From Poteriospumella lacustris (lineage: Eukaryota > Sar > Chrysophyceae > Chromulinales > Dinobryaceae): DNA of 58,352 bases. The first letter of the stretch is position 1. Every line of letters starts with the position of its first letter. The stretch covers positions 12,625 to 70,976 of the forward strand of contig SMOI01000174.1 in NCBI GenBank assembly GCA_008000375.1. The letters run 5' to 3'. The position numbers and the translations under genes were made by a program. The notes below the pieces were generated by a model that saw only the letters and a list, made by a program, of their open reading frames with translations, searched no databases and had not been told where the DNA came from. This document shows, one piece after another, positions 33,501 through 44,761 of this stretch.

Positions 33501-36500
33501 TGCAAGATTCGAAGAAAGTGCTTGATCCACATGAATCGGGTGTCATCGACATCAATTCCTTTGTGGAGTACATCACCGAGGTACGTAGATACGCGGTCTC
33601 CTTCCCACCCCGCCGCCATGCCATAGAGGCTAACGGTGAATACCCATGGCTTGTGTTTACATATGTGTAGCGTGCACGCGCAGCGAAGGAGCGGTTACAT
33701 CAATTGCGGCATGTGCCTCGGGTGGCCGCACGCCAACGCACCTCGGCAACACCCGGTGTACGCCCCGCGACCCCTTCCGCCTCACGTCCCTCGAGTCCTT
33801 TCGTCGTTGCGTCGTCCCTGGAGCGCTATATCCCTCCACCACAAGGTTGGATGCGTATTCGCGTCGTCGAGTCGTACAACATCAGTGGAACGACGACGCA
33901 TGCGCAGCCGTCCTCACCGAAACCGGGGACACCGTCCAACAACGCAGCACCCACTAGTCCCGGAGCGACGGGTAGTTCCCCGAAACAGCCATCGTCCTCC
34001 ACGTCACCTGTTCTGTACTACGACAACAACAGTGCGATGACTGGTAACGAGAACGGTGCAAATCCATCGGAGGGAGGACCACCAGCAGGTCCAAATCCCT
34101 TCCCTTCACAAGGATCCGTGGCTTCTTCGATTGGCTCCCAAACGAATGAACATGATCTGGCTCCGTCTGGGTTCGCCTTGTCGAAGGCGAAGGCGTTACG
34201 ACTCTTGGAACAACTGAAAAACATGTCGAAATCGCATCCCGTGCTGCTGTTACTGTATGCGATTGACAGTGTCTGGCTCCGGTTGGAAGAAGCGCAATTG
34301 TTGTATTCGTTTGCGCGGTTGAAATCCGATTCCGATGACCCCACCGCGGCCTTGGCCAAGATTTTGCTGCGTATGCAAAGTGGTTCTGAAGCGATGCGTA
34401 TGTTGTATTGCTGTGTGGGGGACAATGTTCTGTTGTTGCGTCGGTTGAAATCACGGTTGGGCAATGCGTATTACCCCCTGGTAAACATCTATTCGGGGTA
34501 TTATTGTCTCGATTTGTCGAATACCTTGGATCGGTTCTGTTTGAAACGGTTGATCGAGAAGTCTGTGCGCAATACGGATGCACGCCGTATGAAAGGGTAC
34601 TGGGACACGTCTCAACATGGACATTGGTCGTGTTTCCGCAACGAATATCATCGATATGTGCCGTTACCACCGGGAGTGTCCATTCCAGGGCTCGATGCGA
34701 ATGGTATGCCCTTGCCCAATGAACCCATCGGCACGAAAGGTGGTACCAAGGCGAAAGACACGGCAGCCACGTCGAATGCGGCTAGTGGTGGCATCGGTGG
34801 TATCGGTGGCGTTGGTGGAGGTGGTGCCGACGGTGGGAACAACATGAATTCGGTGGACGCCAACCACAGCATCTTGAGTGCTGATGCGGCGATGGGCAAT
34901 ACGTTGATCTTGACGAATGGTCTCGGTAGCATGCCGGCGCTGACGATCAATCCACGTTTGTTCTGTCCGATTCCGGCACGTGGTCGTTTGGAATTCGATT
35001 TCGTCAACATCGATCGTCCGGATCCCGCCTTGTGCCGTGCCGTGCACGAGGATTTGATCATTGACACGTTGCTCTTGTCTCGTCTGCTGGAGGAAGAGGA
35101 TGTCGATTGGGCGATGAATCGGTTGCGGGAAATGGCGCAGTACAATCGACGTACGTTTTTACCCGATGGACGTCCGCCGTACCGTTCGGATCTAGGCCGC
35201 GCGATCAGCATCGGCGAGGTGTTGCACACGATGTATACGTCGTTGCATCTGCGTCAAACGACACGGAAACGAGCTGCGAAACGGGAAGCGATGAAAGTCG
35301 CGGCGTTGGCCGACACATCGACGAAGAAAGATGCGAAACGTCGCGCAGATTCCCCACCGGGCAAAGCGAGAACGAATTTGTATTCGTCGTCGGCCTCGGT
35401 GCGAAAGAAGCAAAATTCGATCTTTGGCAATGCGAACAAGCCCACACCTGCTGCGGGTGGTGCATTGCCGGTGGGATCCAATCCCATTCAAGATGCGGTG
35501 CAAGCCGTCCAGAAGGCTCAACTGATGGCCGCCGCGGCCAATGGACGACCGACAACGTCCAGTGGAGGAGCAACTGCCTCTGCGGGAGGGGCGGTATCCG
35601 GTCACGGCCCCAAGGTAGCGGCCAAAGCGGCCGAAGCCATGATTCGTTTCAAATCCTTGTCGCGTCGTGGGAAGAAAGCGGATCAAAAGCAGCGTATTTG
35701 GGGGAAGCGGCTGTATGAAGTCATCGTGGAAGGCTTGGGCACCGATGAGCACAAGTCGGCGGCCCTGTTAGAGTTCTTTGAGGCGGAATTAGGGACGATG
35801 TGGTTGCAATGCCGTCATTTGGCGTTGATCTTGGAAGTCTTTGGGCCTGTTGGAACGGCGGGCAAGTCGAATGTAGGATCGTATCGTGTGGAATTGATTG
35901 TGTTGCTGTTCGACCGGTTGGTGGACATTTACAACTTCGAATTGATTGTCTGCGTGCTGACCGCCGACGAACAAGCCGCCGTCTATGCACGAATTGGCAT
36001 CTTGAATCTGTTCAATCCCTGCAAATGTGAAGGTGGTTGGTCGTTCGATCTGCAACGTTGGGAAGAACGACAAGTGGCGAAGATGTTGATTCATTTGTCG
36101 GTGGTCGAACCGGGTGAGAATTGGAACAACAAAACCTTCGCCTATGATCGTGGCTTTGTGCCCATTCCTGGTACGTTTTCTGTTCTTGTGCTGGCGTCTT
36201 CTGCTTCTTCTTGTGTGTGAACTGTACTGTGTGTGCGTGTATGTGCTATGTGTACGTAGGCTGGGATTTGAACAAAGGATGGTTGACCGAGGAAGGCTTG
36301 CCGAAGAAAGGATTGTTAAGCTTCGAAATGTTTGCGGGCGATGGCTTACGGATGGCGGGCTGCTGCGTGGACATGAAATTGCGTCAGATGCTCTGTGCAT
36401 TGACCAATGTACCGCAACGCAACTTTGTGGCGGAGGTCGAACGGCAAGAAATGTTGACCGATGAGAATACCCAAGCGTTCCATCGCGCCTTGGATCGCCA

Positions 36501-36870
36501 CGCGGTCAACGTCATTCATTTTGACACGCGAGATCATCGTGGACCTCGTGCCGTCTTGCCGTTGGTGAAGCTGATTGCGCAATTGGATATTTTGCGTCAA
36601 TTGAGTAACGGTACCGGGTCGGTGGAAGAAATGCAACGTCATTTGATGCATATTCATCAATTCCATCGCCACGTCGATATCGCTCACGTCCTACATCCGG
36701 ATACGGCGATGCGGAGCAAGAACGTGCACATGGCGCAAGATGAATTGGATGATCATTACCACGACATTTTGCATTACACGGTCGAAGATGCCAACGATCA
36801 TTTGCGGACGGAATCGGATTGTTCGTGGAATTACACCTCCACGACCCGCAAACCGGACATTTGGGTGTAA
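30594..36870 (+). CDS. Large leucine-rich-repeat protein with EF-hand-like and conserved C-terminal region
   Basis: Six exons: 30594-30754, 30818-31006, 31069-32320, 32405-33580, 33671-36170, 36260-36870 (1962 aa). All junctions keep frame, e.g. LQTLN-LHWNMIRLEG across intron 3, inside an LRR. The LRR block spans about residues 355-655 (LQTLNLTDNNLDDTGL, LEVLDISQNVMDDEA, LTHLDLSYNSLGSHA), the long ribonuclease-inhibitor type. A degenerate EF-hand (DPHESGVIDINSFVEYI) lies near 910. The C-terminal half has Ala/Gly linkers and a conserved-looking helical region (DRLVDIYNFELIVCVL, then RIGILNLFNPC and WSFDLQRWEERQ, about 1630-1750) resembling DUF4476-type domains, a tentative match. Likely a scaffold; I do not know its partner. 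Confidence 0.75.
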
Positions 36871-37186
36871 ACAACGCACACACGCACACGCACACGCACA
36901 TGGTGCACGCGTATCAATACGCCATCACCTCTCCATGCAGACCTACACCTATTCGCATTTCGTTGGAGGCTTTGTGATTGTAATGGCAGTTCAAAATACA
37001 TGTAATTAGTGGATTTAAACGTGGGGATTCTTCCTTTTTTTATTGGGTGTTTCGTTTGTTTTCTTCGACGGTGGTGTGGCGTGTCCCTTCAAGACCAACG
37101 GGTAGGAAAGAGGCTGGAGAACAAGCAAGCTTCCTGATCTATGTATACGACGCGATTTTCCCCCTTCTTCCCCCTCCCCTCTTTTT
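36871..37186. other. Convergent 3' region between LRR gene and kinesin-14
   Basis: 316 bp between two stops, with a CACACG repeat right after the LRR stop (36875-36900), T-rich tracts near 37030-37045 and a pyrimidine run (37155-37187) against the kinesin stop. Presumed 3' UTRs; no gene seen. Confidence 0.5.
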
Positions 37187-40100
37187 TTAGCGCCAGGTGG
37201 ATTTCCGTTGTGCTGGTTGACTCAGCGACGACGAAGACACCCAACCCGTCTCTGTGGCATGTCCACCACCGGCTGGACGCAAGCGCTTGGCGGGCATCGA
37301 CAAATTCGTCGTTGCCATTGCAATGGCCGCCGCCGAAGGATACAAATGAGCGGTGGTGCCACTGTGATGAGTACTGTGCGCATGGTAATCGGACAACGCC
37401 GAAGCGGTCGCATCGCGTTTCGCACCGGACAACAGCGCGGACGATGCCATTGACGACGACAAATACGATGACGTCGTCGCAGCTGCCGTCGTGCCCAAGA
37501 ACGAGTTGTGTTGCGGTTGGTCGATGTTCTCCTTGTCTTTCACGGTCACTGCGGCCGATGAACCTGTCGATGAGGACAAAGATGCCGCGTTGATCACAAA
37601 ACTAGTGGAGGCTGACGCATTGGAGAACAACAACGCGTCCGTGTTGCCCTTGGCAGCCTTGGCGGCGGATAACAAACTGCTCGTGACCATCGAACTCGTG
37701 GTGGTGGTGGTGGCGGTGGCCGATGTAAACGATGCAACAGGCGCCGTGGTCAAGGCACTCGGCCGACGAGGAGCAGTGGTAGTAGCTAAGGTCCTGGTGC
37801 GCGTCGCGGTCGCGGTCGCGGTCATGGTGGAAGCCACTGCGGCCGACGGAGTAGGTGCCATTGTCGCAGCGGTAGATGTCACCAGGGACGAACTGTGCGA
37901 GAATGGCTTCATACTCGATGCAGGAACAGCAGACGTATCAATGTCATCCATGGTCATCGCATCGAAGCGCACACTGCGTTGATGTTCTTTCGTGGCGGTC
38001 ATCAACATGCTGTTGGAGACTGTCGTCGACGATTCTGACGACAAAAACGACTGTGCAGGAGCAGGCATGGGCATAGGAGGCTCTTCTTCCACAATGCGTT
38101 CGTTCGTAGGGTGATACGAATGAACCGCTGCCGGCGGAGCAGGAGGTGCCACCACCATCGACGCGGCTACTGGTGCCGCATTCGACGATGAAACACCCGC
38201 CGCCCTCGCGGCAGAGCCCATGCCAGGCATCACTGACATACGACGCGAACGGGTCGTTGGGCCGTTCGCAGTAGCGGTCGCTGAAGATACTGCCGAAGAA
38301 GGCGGAGGCAGAGCAGGTGTGACTGCGGGTTGTGTGATCACGGTGGTCGTTTGCACATGTTTCTGGGCTTTGCCCAATTCCACGGAATTGACTTGCGCAG
38401 CGAAACGTAACGAACACAATGTCTCTGGGGACGACGCCAACGTCGGGGAGACATTCACAAACATCAACGCCTTGCCATCCCCTGACAAGCAATCTTGTAA
38501 CAACATGGTCAACTTTGAGTTGCGATACGGCACATGCGACGCCTTGTTTTGAAGCGCCAAGAAGACATCGGCCAGACACGACAACGACTTGTTGATATTC
38601 ACCGTCTCGCGTAAACGGGTAGCATCATGCAACGTGTTCGTACGATCCAATCGTTCAGAACCAGCCAAATCACATAAACGCAATCCACCGGTTAAGGTCA
38701 TGGTAGAAGTACCCTGAGTGACGGTCGTCAATGTCGCCGACACGTCAATCATCACAATCAAATGTGAGCGCGAGGATAACTCGTTCATGCCAGTCGAAGC
38801 GGTTGATCGCGCTTCCATCGATTGATTGAATACTTCGTAAAATTGTTGCATTGCCGTCGAATCATCATAGCTTTGACAAGAAGATTCTGTCGCACCGACA
38901 TAGATTGGTACCGTGGTCAAACCGGAGACCACGACACGGCCATTTTGGCGCCCAATTTTGATTTTCTCACTCTTCTCTTTGTTGCTGTTGTTATTGACAT
39001 TGAATGCAGCGTTTGGTGTCGGCTTTGCCAACAAATCACGAATATCTTCGTTGTAAATCTCCACAATCGACACGGACAATTCAATTTCCCAGCCTTGGCT
39101 TTGCATCGTACGCGCGTTGCGCAACAGTTCTTCCACCGAACGAGGAATGATACCGCGCTCTTCGCCATGACGATTGCCGGTCATCGTATGGGTCTATACA
39201 AGACAATATCGTTAGTTGAATGATTTCTATTTGTTTTAGACTTGATATAAGAGAGAAGAGGACTTACCTTGCCCGAGCCCGTCTGACCGTAGGAGAAGAC
39301 ACAGACACGGTACCCATCCAACACTGACTGAACGAGATCGGATACTTCCTTGTACACTTCTTGTTGCTTTGATTCAGGGGTAAACACATGATCAAATGCG
39401 AATTGATGAGTAGGCTTCGCTCCGACAGTTCCCAACGTGGTAGGATTCAACACCGTCACACTGGTTTTGTCGTCGTGCAACATCAAATTCGTTTGTTTTG
39501 TCTGGTACACATCTTCGCCATCCGCCGTCAAGAACGGACGACAACGTAAGAAGACTCGAATATTTCCTTTCAAATCTTGGAGTTGATTGTGCAGCTTGCG
39601 TCGTTTTGACTCGCTCTCAAACAACTGCTTGCGCAATTGAATAATGTCCTCTGAAGATTCTTCTTCTTCGGCAACAATAGTCACCGAGTTCTTCGCTTGC
39701 TCGATGGCGATTTTCATCTCCTCCTCCAGGTTTTCTTTTTGACGAATCAATTCTTCTTGTTCTTGCTGCAAGCTGGCAATTGTATCAAGCATGCTATTCT
39801 TTTCCTCGTTGAACGAGTGGTTCATTGAGGCGATCTGTTCTTCCAGCAGATGGATTCGTTTGTTTTCTTCCAACAAGGCGGACACTTGCCCCAATGCCTT
39901 CTCTAACTCATCTTCAAGGTGCATGTTCTTTGTCTGGTACTCGGACAATTGCGCATTGAGGACATCACACTGCTGCAACGCGGCATCCTTAGCAGTAGAA
40001 GTGGCAGCAAGGTCATCCTCCGCCTTCTTCAGCGCTCTCGAAGCGGTTGTCATCTTCTTCCAGACATCCATAGCCTCAATTCGATTGGTATTTTGGATTT

Positions 40101-40506
40101 CTTGGTTGAGTCTGGTGATTTCAGAGCGAAGTTCGTCGGCTTCGAACTTTACACGAACCACTTGTTCACGATTTTCGGATGCCTCTTGCACAGCTTTCTG
40201 ACGTTCCTCCTCACTCGCTTTCAGCCGATACTCCATTTGCTCAAGTTTGAGCTTTCGGTCGCGATCTTTTTCGTCTCTCTTATGCAATTGCATTGTGAGC
40301 TCAATGCGCTCTTTCTCAAGATGCTCGATTTTGGCTTGCATCATGAAATCTCCACCGCCATAGGTAGAAGGTGCAGTATAACCCGTGCCTCTCTCAGAAT
40401 TCCCCTGAAAAAGAGTCTTCTTCACAGAGGAACAAGTTGAGTTGATACTGAAGTCAATGGATGACTTGTTGGGAGTTCTCATGGACGTGAAACTTTGGTC
40501 ACTCAT
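37187..40506 (-). CDS. Kinesin-14 (minus-end-type motor) with long C-terminal tail
   Basis: Two exons: 40506-39268 and 39193-37187 (1081 aa). The intron cuts the P-loop: GQTGSGK joined to THTMTGN. Residues 1-310 are a short basic/Ser head and coiled coil. The neck LQDLKGNIRVFLRCRPF is diagnostic for kinesin-14 (Ncd/KIFC1/KAR3), which walk to microtubule minus ends and shape spindles. The motor (about 318-690) has VEIYNEDIRDLL, NELSSRSH, LCDLAGSERL and NKSLSCLADV. Unusually for this class the motor is not C-terminal: about 390 Ser/Thr/Ala-rich residues follow, with a KEN box (KDKENIDQ, about 964) that could mark APC/C-dependent destruction. Upstream it faces another kinesin gene. Confidence 0.9.
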
Positions 40507-41094
40507 GATTGCTCGACTCCTTTTTGGATTGATCCGATAGATTTACAGAAACTACGTTGATCAGAAGTGAAGATTCTCGAACATGAAGCAAATAATATGC
40601 CTCGTCAGTGCCCCTTTCCCCGCAAATGCGAGCGATTCTTGCAAAGCTGGAAAGCAAGAACCAGAAGATAGCGACTATCCGTTGGTCTTTCCACACTTGT
40701 TTTTTATCGCCAACTGCCACGACACAGGCGCACACTTCGAACTTTTTCGTGTCACACACCACACTAACTGGGCTTTTGAGGATTCTGGGTACATCACTCA
40801 GAGGAGAAACTGACCGTTTCAAATTGCGATCAGTCAGTTGGTTTGATGATGCGGCGCTTTCAACTTCACGGTTCACTGTGGTCACTATTGGCACCAAATA
40901 CGAACGAGTCTGCTCTGTGATTGGTCAAGGGAAATTCAGAATCAAAGGCTTCAATTCGTGAACAGATAGAATCATTGGTTGTTGATTTTGAATTTCTCGG
41001 TGTAAAAGAAAGAGCTCTTGAATGGACAACAACTAGCTTCCCATTGTTGAAAGTACTTGGGCTTCCCATTTCCCAGGCCTTGTGACCAGTTATC
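40507..41094. promoter_or_regulatory. Shared upstream region of two divergent kinesin genes
   Basis: 588 bp between two divergent motor genes. A GC-rich element near 40611-40624 (CCCTTTCCCCGCAAATGCG) loosely resembles an E2F-type site (TTTCCCGC) but with one extra C. No long ORF is supported. Co-regulation of the pair is plausible but unproven. Confidence 0.4.
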
Positions 41095-44000
41095 ATGAGT
41101 ACATCCAGAATCCACGTCTATTGTCGTGTTAGATCGATAGAAGATAGTGATGGAATTGTGAAATCCTATCCTCCAGCAGAAGAGGACGAAAATTACGTTG
41201 CCTTGACAGTTCTAGATCGCTCATCACTGTTCTCTGTCGATAAGTTTTTCGATAAACACAGCCAAGAAGATATATTTCAAGATTCTTTGGATCCTTTGAT
41301 TGAAGAGACCTTTTCTGGTATCAATTGTACCGTCTTCACGTATGGACAAACAGGCTCAGGGAAAACCCACACTATTATCGGTGGACAAGATCCCGATAAC
41401 AGGGGACTTCTGCCACGAGCTGTGGACAGCATATTCCAGCGAATACAATCTTTACGTGATAGTATAGATGAAGACGCGAAAAAACCAGAATTTACAGTGA
41501 AGGTATCGATTCTCGAGATTTATCACGAGAAATTGCGCGATCTCTTGTCAAGCAACAAACAAGAACAGAATTTAGCCATTCGAGAGAAGTCAGATGGAAC
41601 TATTTGGGTAGAAAATTTATCAGACCAAATTATTCAAGGATCTGCTGAGTATGCTCGTTTGCTCCAACAGGCGTTGAAACGGCGAGTTATTGGTTCGCAT
41701 AAAATGAATGATCAATCTAGTCGGAGCCATCTCTGCTGTTTAATCCACCTCACTCATGTGGACAAAGTGAAAGGGAAAACACTTCAAAGCAATCTATCTT
41801 TGATTGATCTCGCTGGAAGTGAAATGGTAAGTCTTCTTAACATTCGTTTGGAGTGAAAACAGTATTGATCATCGCATTGTATCGCTGTCTCTTGTGTATC
41901 TCAGGCAAAGAAAACGGAGGCCAGCGGACAACGATTCGAAGAGGCCAAGTTCATCAATAAGTCATTGAGTGCCCTGTCGAAAGTCATTCATGCTCTATCA
42001 ATGCAGCAACACTTCGAGTCAACTTCAGCAATGGGGGCCACAACTTCCATCAAGATCAGCAGTACCCAATCGGCTCCTTCGCATATTCCTTATCGTGACT
42101 CCAAACTAACACGCTTACTGCAGCATTCGCTTTCTGGCAATGCAAAGACTGTGATTTTCCTGACAATTTCCAATGCCATGGCGCACGCAGCAGAAACCAT
42201 CAGCACCTTAAAGTTTGGTGACCGTGCTCGTCTAGTCGTCACCAAACCACGTATCAATGTTGGGGATTCATTATCCATTGAGCCGCCCATGTTTTACAAA
42301 GCCAAAATGGCTGGATACGAAAATGAAATATCTGAATATCAGCGTATTATTGAGCAGCTGCAAAGTCAAGTGGTCTCCATGCAAAGCGTGATCGAAGATT
42401 TACAGTCAGAAAATGCCAGCATTCGCCAGTCGCCACTGAATCCATCGCATGCCAATGCCAGCGCATTGTGTTGTCAGTGCAATGCGTCATCATCGATCGC
42501 CACCAATTCTACGGAAAAGAAAAGCCTCCTATCAGATATCTCGACGCCGGTACGATCGTACAACAACAAGGACGTGAGTGGAAGTGATCAGCGTCCAAAG
42601 AAAAGCATCGTCAATTCAACGGATGACTCGGACACCTCTGAACAGAAAACCACCGATGCTGTGCCCGTAGAAGTTGAAAATGATCCTGGTGATGACGAGG
42701 GAGACGAAGATGACGATGAATACAACGATCGATGTGGCATTTGCGGTATGAATCAAGAAGAGTCCGATCGGCTACAAGATACCACCGGCGAAAATTTAGG
42801 TTTCTTTTTCCATTGCGATGGAAATTGTGGATCTATGTTTCATATTCGTTGTGTGGGCCTAATAGGAGATGCAGGTCAGTATATTTTACCGGAAGGTGAA
42901 TGGTTTTGTTTGTCCTGTCAACACGATTTGGAAATGGGCAATTGTCGAGAATGCGACCCTCATGAAGAGATCGCCACGGCAGCTTCGATTGACGCTTCTT
43001 CAATCAATCAACAACAGCAACAGCAGCCAAAGCCAGAAGCGCTTCCTCCTGCAGACGTGCTGCATTCTCTCAAATCAGAATTCAATTCAAGTCGGGAAAG
43101 TCCCTTGAAGGCTGCCCTGTCCATGACGCAGCATGAACTACAAATGGCCCGATTGTGGCAACAGCAATACGACGTTATCCGAAAAGATCGCAATCGCATT
43201 TTACTGCAATGGCAACAAGACCAAGAATCGTTTCGCATGTACCAACAACAACGGTTGCAATTGCAAGAAGAACGTGAGAATGTCGTTTTGCACTTGGAAG
43301 AAAAGCACTTGGAATTGACGGCCAGCTTGACCCGTCAACAAGAAGAAAACTTGACCCTGAAATCATGCTTGAAAGACCTACAAGATCGCTACACTCAAAT
43401 GCAACAACAGTCAAGTGTATCGCCATTTTATTCTTCGATGGCCCTCTCATCATCCATCGACGAGGATACGGGCATCAAAAGCCCGTCGGCACATCAAGAG
43501 CAAGGAAAGCGATTCCATCGTTACGATGCTGCCTACGCTTTCGATGAAGCCGAAATGGATGCGAATGAAGCAAGGGGCACCATGGAAAACGTGGAAAACG
43601 TTGTTCTCGGCAACGAAATGATGAAGCTGCCGACGCCCACTGAATCGATGTCGGCCACAGCAAAGAGCCCAGGGAACTCGCCGTCGAAACGACAAGGAAA
43701 GGCATCGTCCAGCCTTCCTCCAGCTCATGGTGGAAGTAAAACTGCGCAGCGCAAAGCTAGTATTGACAAAGGGACAGGTCAAAAGCCACCGTTGTCGCTA
43801 TCAAGCACAATGCCTGCCTCAACTCGCGCGATAGACATTAACGCGAAGGTACCGAAGCGCTCCTTACCAGACATATCGGCTCCTCAAAGTTCTGGAGGTC
43901 ATACTCTGATAAGAAGCGCCTCTGATCGAGTTCCATCGGAAGATTCTGACAATTCTACCACCTCGGCTTCAGGCATCACCGTCTCGTCGGTACCGGCCGG

Positions 44001-44142
44001 ATCCCGATTCGTCAATCCGCTGAGAAATCGTTTGTCCGAGTTAATTGCACAGGCCGATGAAGAAAAAGAATCATTCGTTGACCTACGTATGAAGCTTCAA
44101 AGTCGAGCAGAGATTCGCGGTAGCCGAGAAGGTTTACGGTGA
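41095..44142 (+). CDS. Kinesin with PHD-like zinc finger in its tail
   Basis: Exons 41095-41826 and 41905-44142 (989 aa); the junction restores DLAGSEM-AKKTEASGQ. The N-terminal motor (about 5-358) has YGQTGSGKTHT, LEIYHEKLRDLL, NDQSSRSH and NKSLSALSKVI, closest in feel to plus-end N-kinesins (kinesin-1-like). Then a short coiled coil (about 375-420), a Cys-rich CCQC, an acidic stretch, and a finger at about 520-585: CGIC-x21-C-x3-C-x4-H-x2-C ... WFCLSC, the PHD spacing and terminal W-x-C-x2-C. More coiled coil (about 610-740) and a Ser-rich tail follow. PHD fingers usually read histone tails; here it may bind cargo or chromosomes. No such kinesin is known to me. Confidence 0.85.
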
Positions 44143-44761
44143 TTGCTTAGAAACCTGATGTGTGTGGATCAAATGAGCACCATCTTGTACATACTCTCTG
44201 TGCGTGTTATCCGTGCTACATTGATTTCCCTTCTTCCACCATAAGTTGCATTAATTTATATATGTATATATATTTGCACCTGTAGTGGTACCTGTGGAGT
44301 TTGCGCTGCTATTTGTGGAAGGTTTTCGTTTCGAACTTCGAACGATGGAACAATGAAGATTTTGAAGTTCGAAAGTATCTGTTCGCTTACTTACATAAGG
44401 AACGCCGAATTCGTCACGAAATGAAATCCCTTACCACGAATTCATGAATAGGCATCACTATGTGTACTTGGTATTGATTGATACAACCGACAAAAGACAA
44501 AAGTACAGAAGACAAAAAATGCGTTTCAAAGTTTTGCACGTCCTCGCATCTCCGCTTCTTCTCTTTCTCATCCATTCGCTTCTTGGTTTACCTTCCATCG
44601 TATGTTTGGTATTGATTGCATCTGTTGGGTCGAGCCTGCCTTCATAATTCACATCAAATTATTCACTGCTTGGATTGTTAATCTTGAAAGAGTAACGCCT
44701 CGATCAGACTGGGAAAAGAAACCAAGGTCTCCTTGTTGCTCTCCCGACGTGTCTATCAACC
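44143..44761. other. Intergenic region with AT-rich element and 11-bp inverted repeat
   Basis: 619 bp between two plus-strand genes. It holds TTATATATGTATATATAT (about 44257-44274) and an inverted repeat, TTTCGAACTTC (44329-44339) and GAAGTTCGAAA (44364-44374), with a 24-nt loop. Small ORFs here show no conserved motif. It should contain the 3' UTR of the kinesin and the promoter of the next gene. Confidence 0.5.
44329..44374. repeat. 11-bp perfect inverted repeat
   Basis: Arms 44329-44339 and 44364-44374 are exact reverse complements; each arm contains TTCGAA, itself a palindrome. Could be a protein-binding dyad, an RNA hairpin near the kinesin 3' end, or a remnant of a small element. Confidence 0.6.

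Noticed and set aside
40611-40624. Possible E2F site between the two kinesins
   Set aside because: The match needs an extra C and a single site is expected by chance in 588 bp; mentioned only as context.
44444-44647. 67-codon frame with a hydrophobic stretch before the 44762 gene
   Set aside because: No homology, no splice site linking it to the next gene, and it lies in a typical UTR/promoter position.
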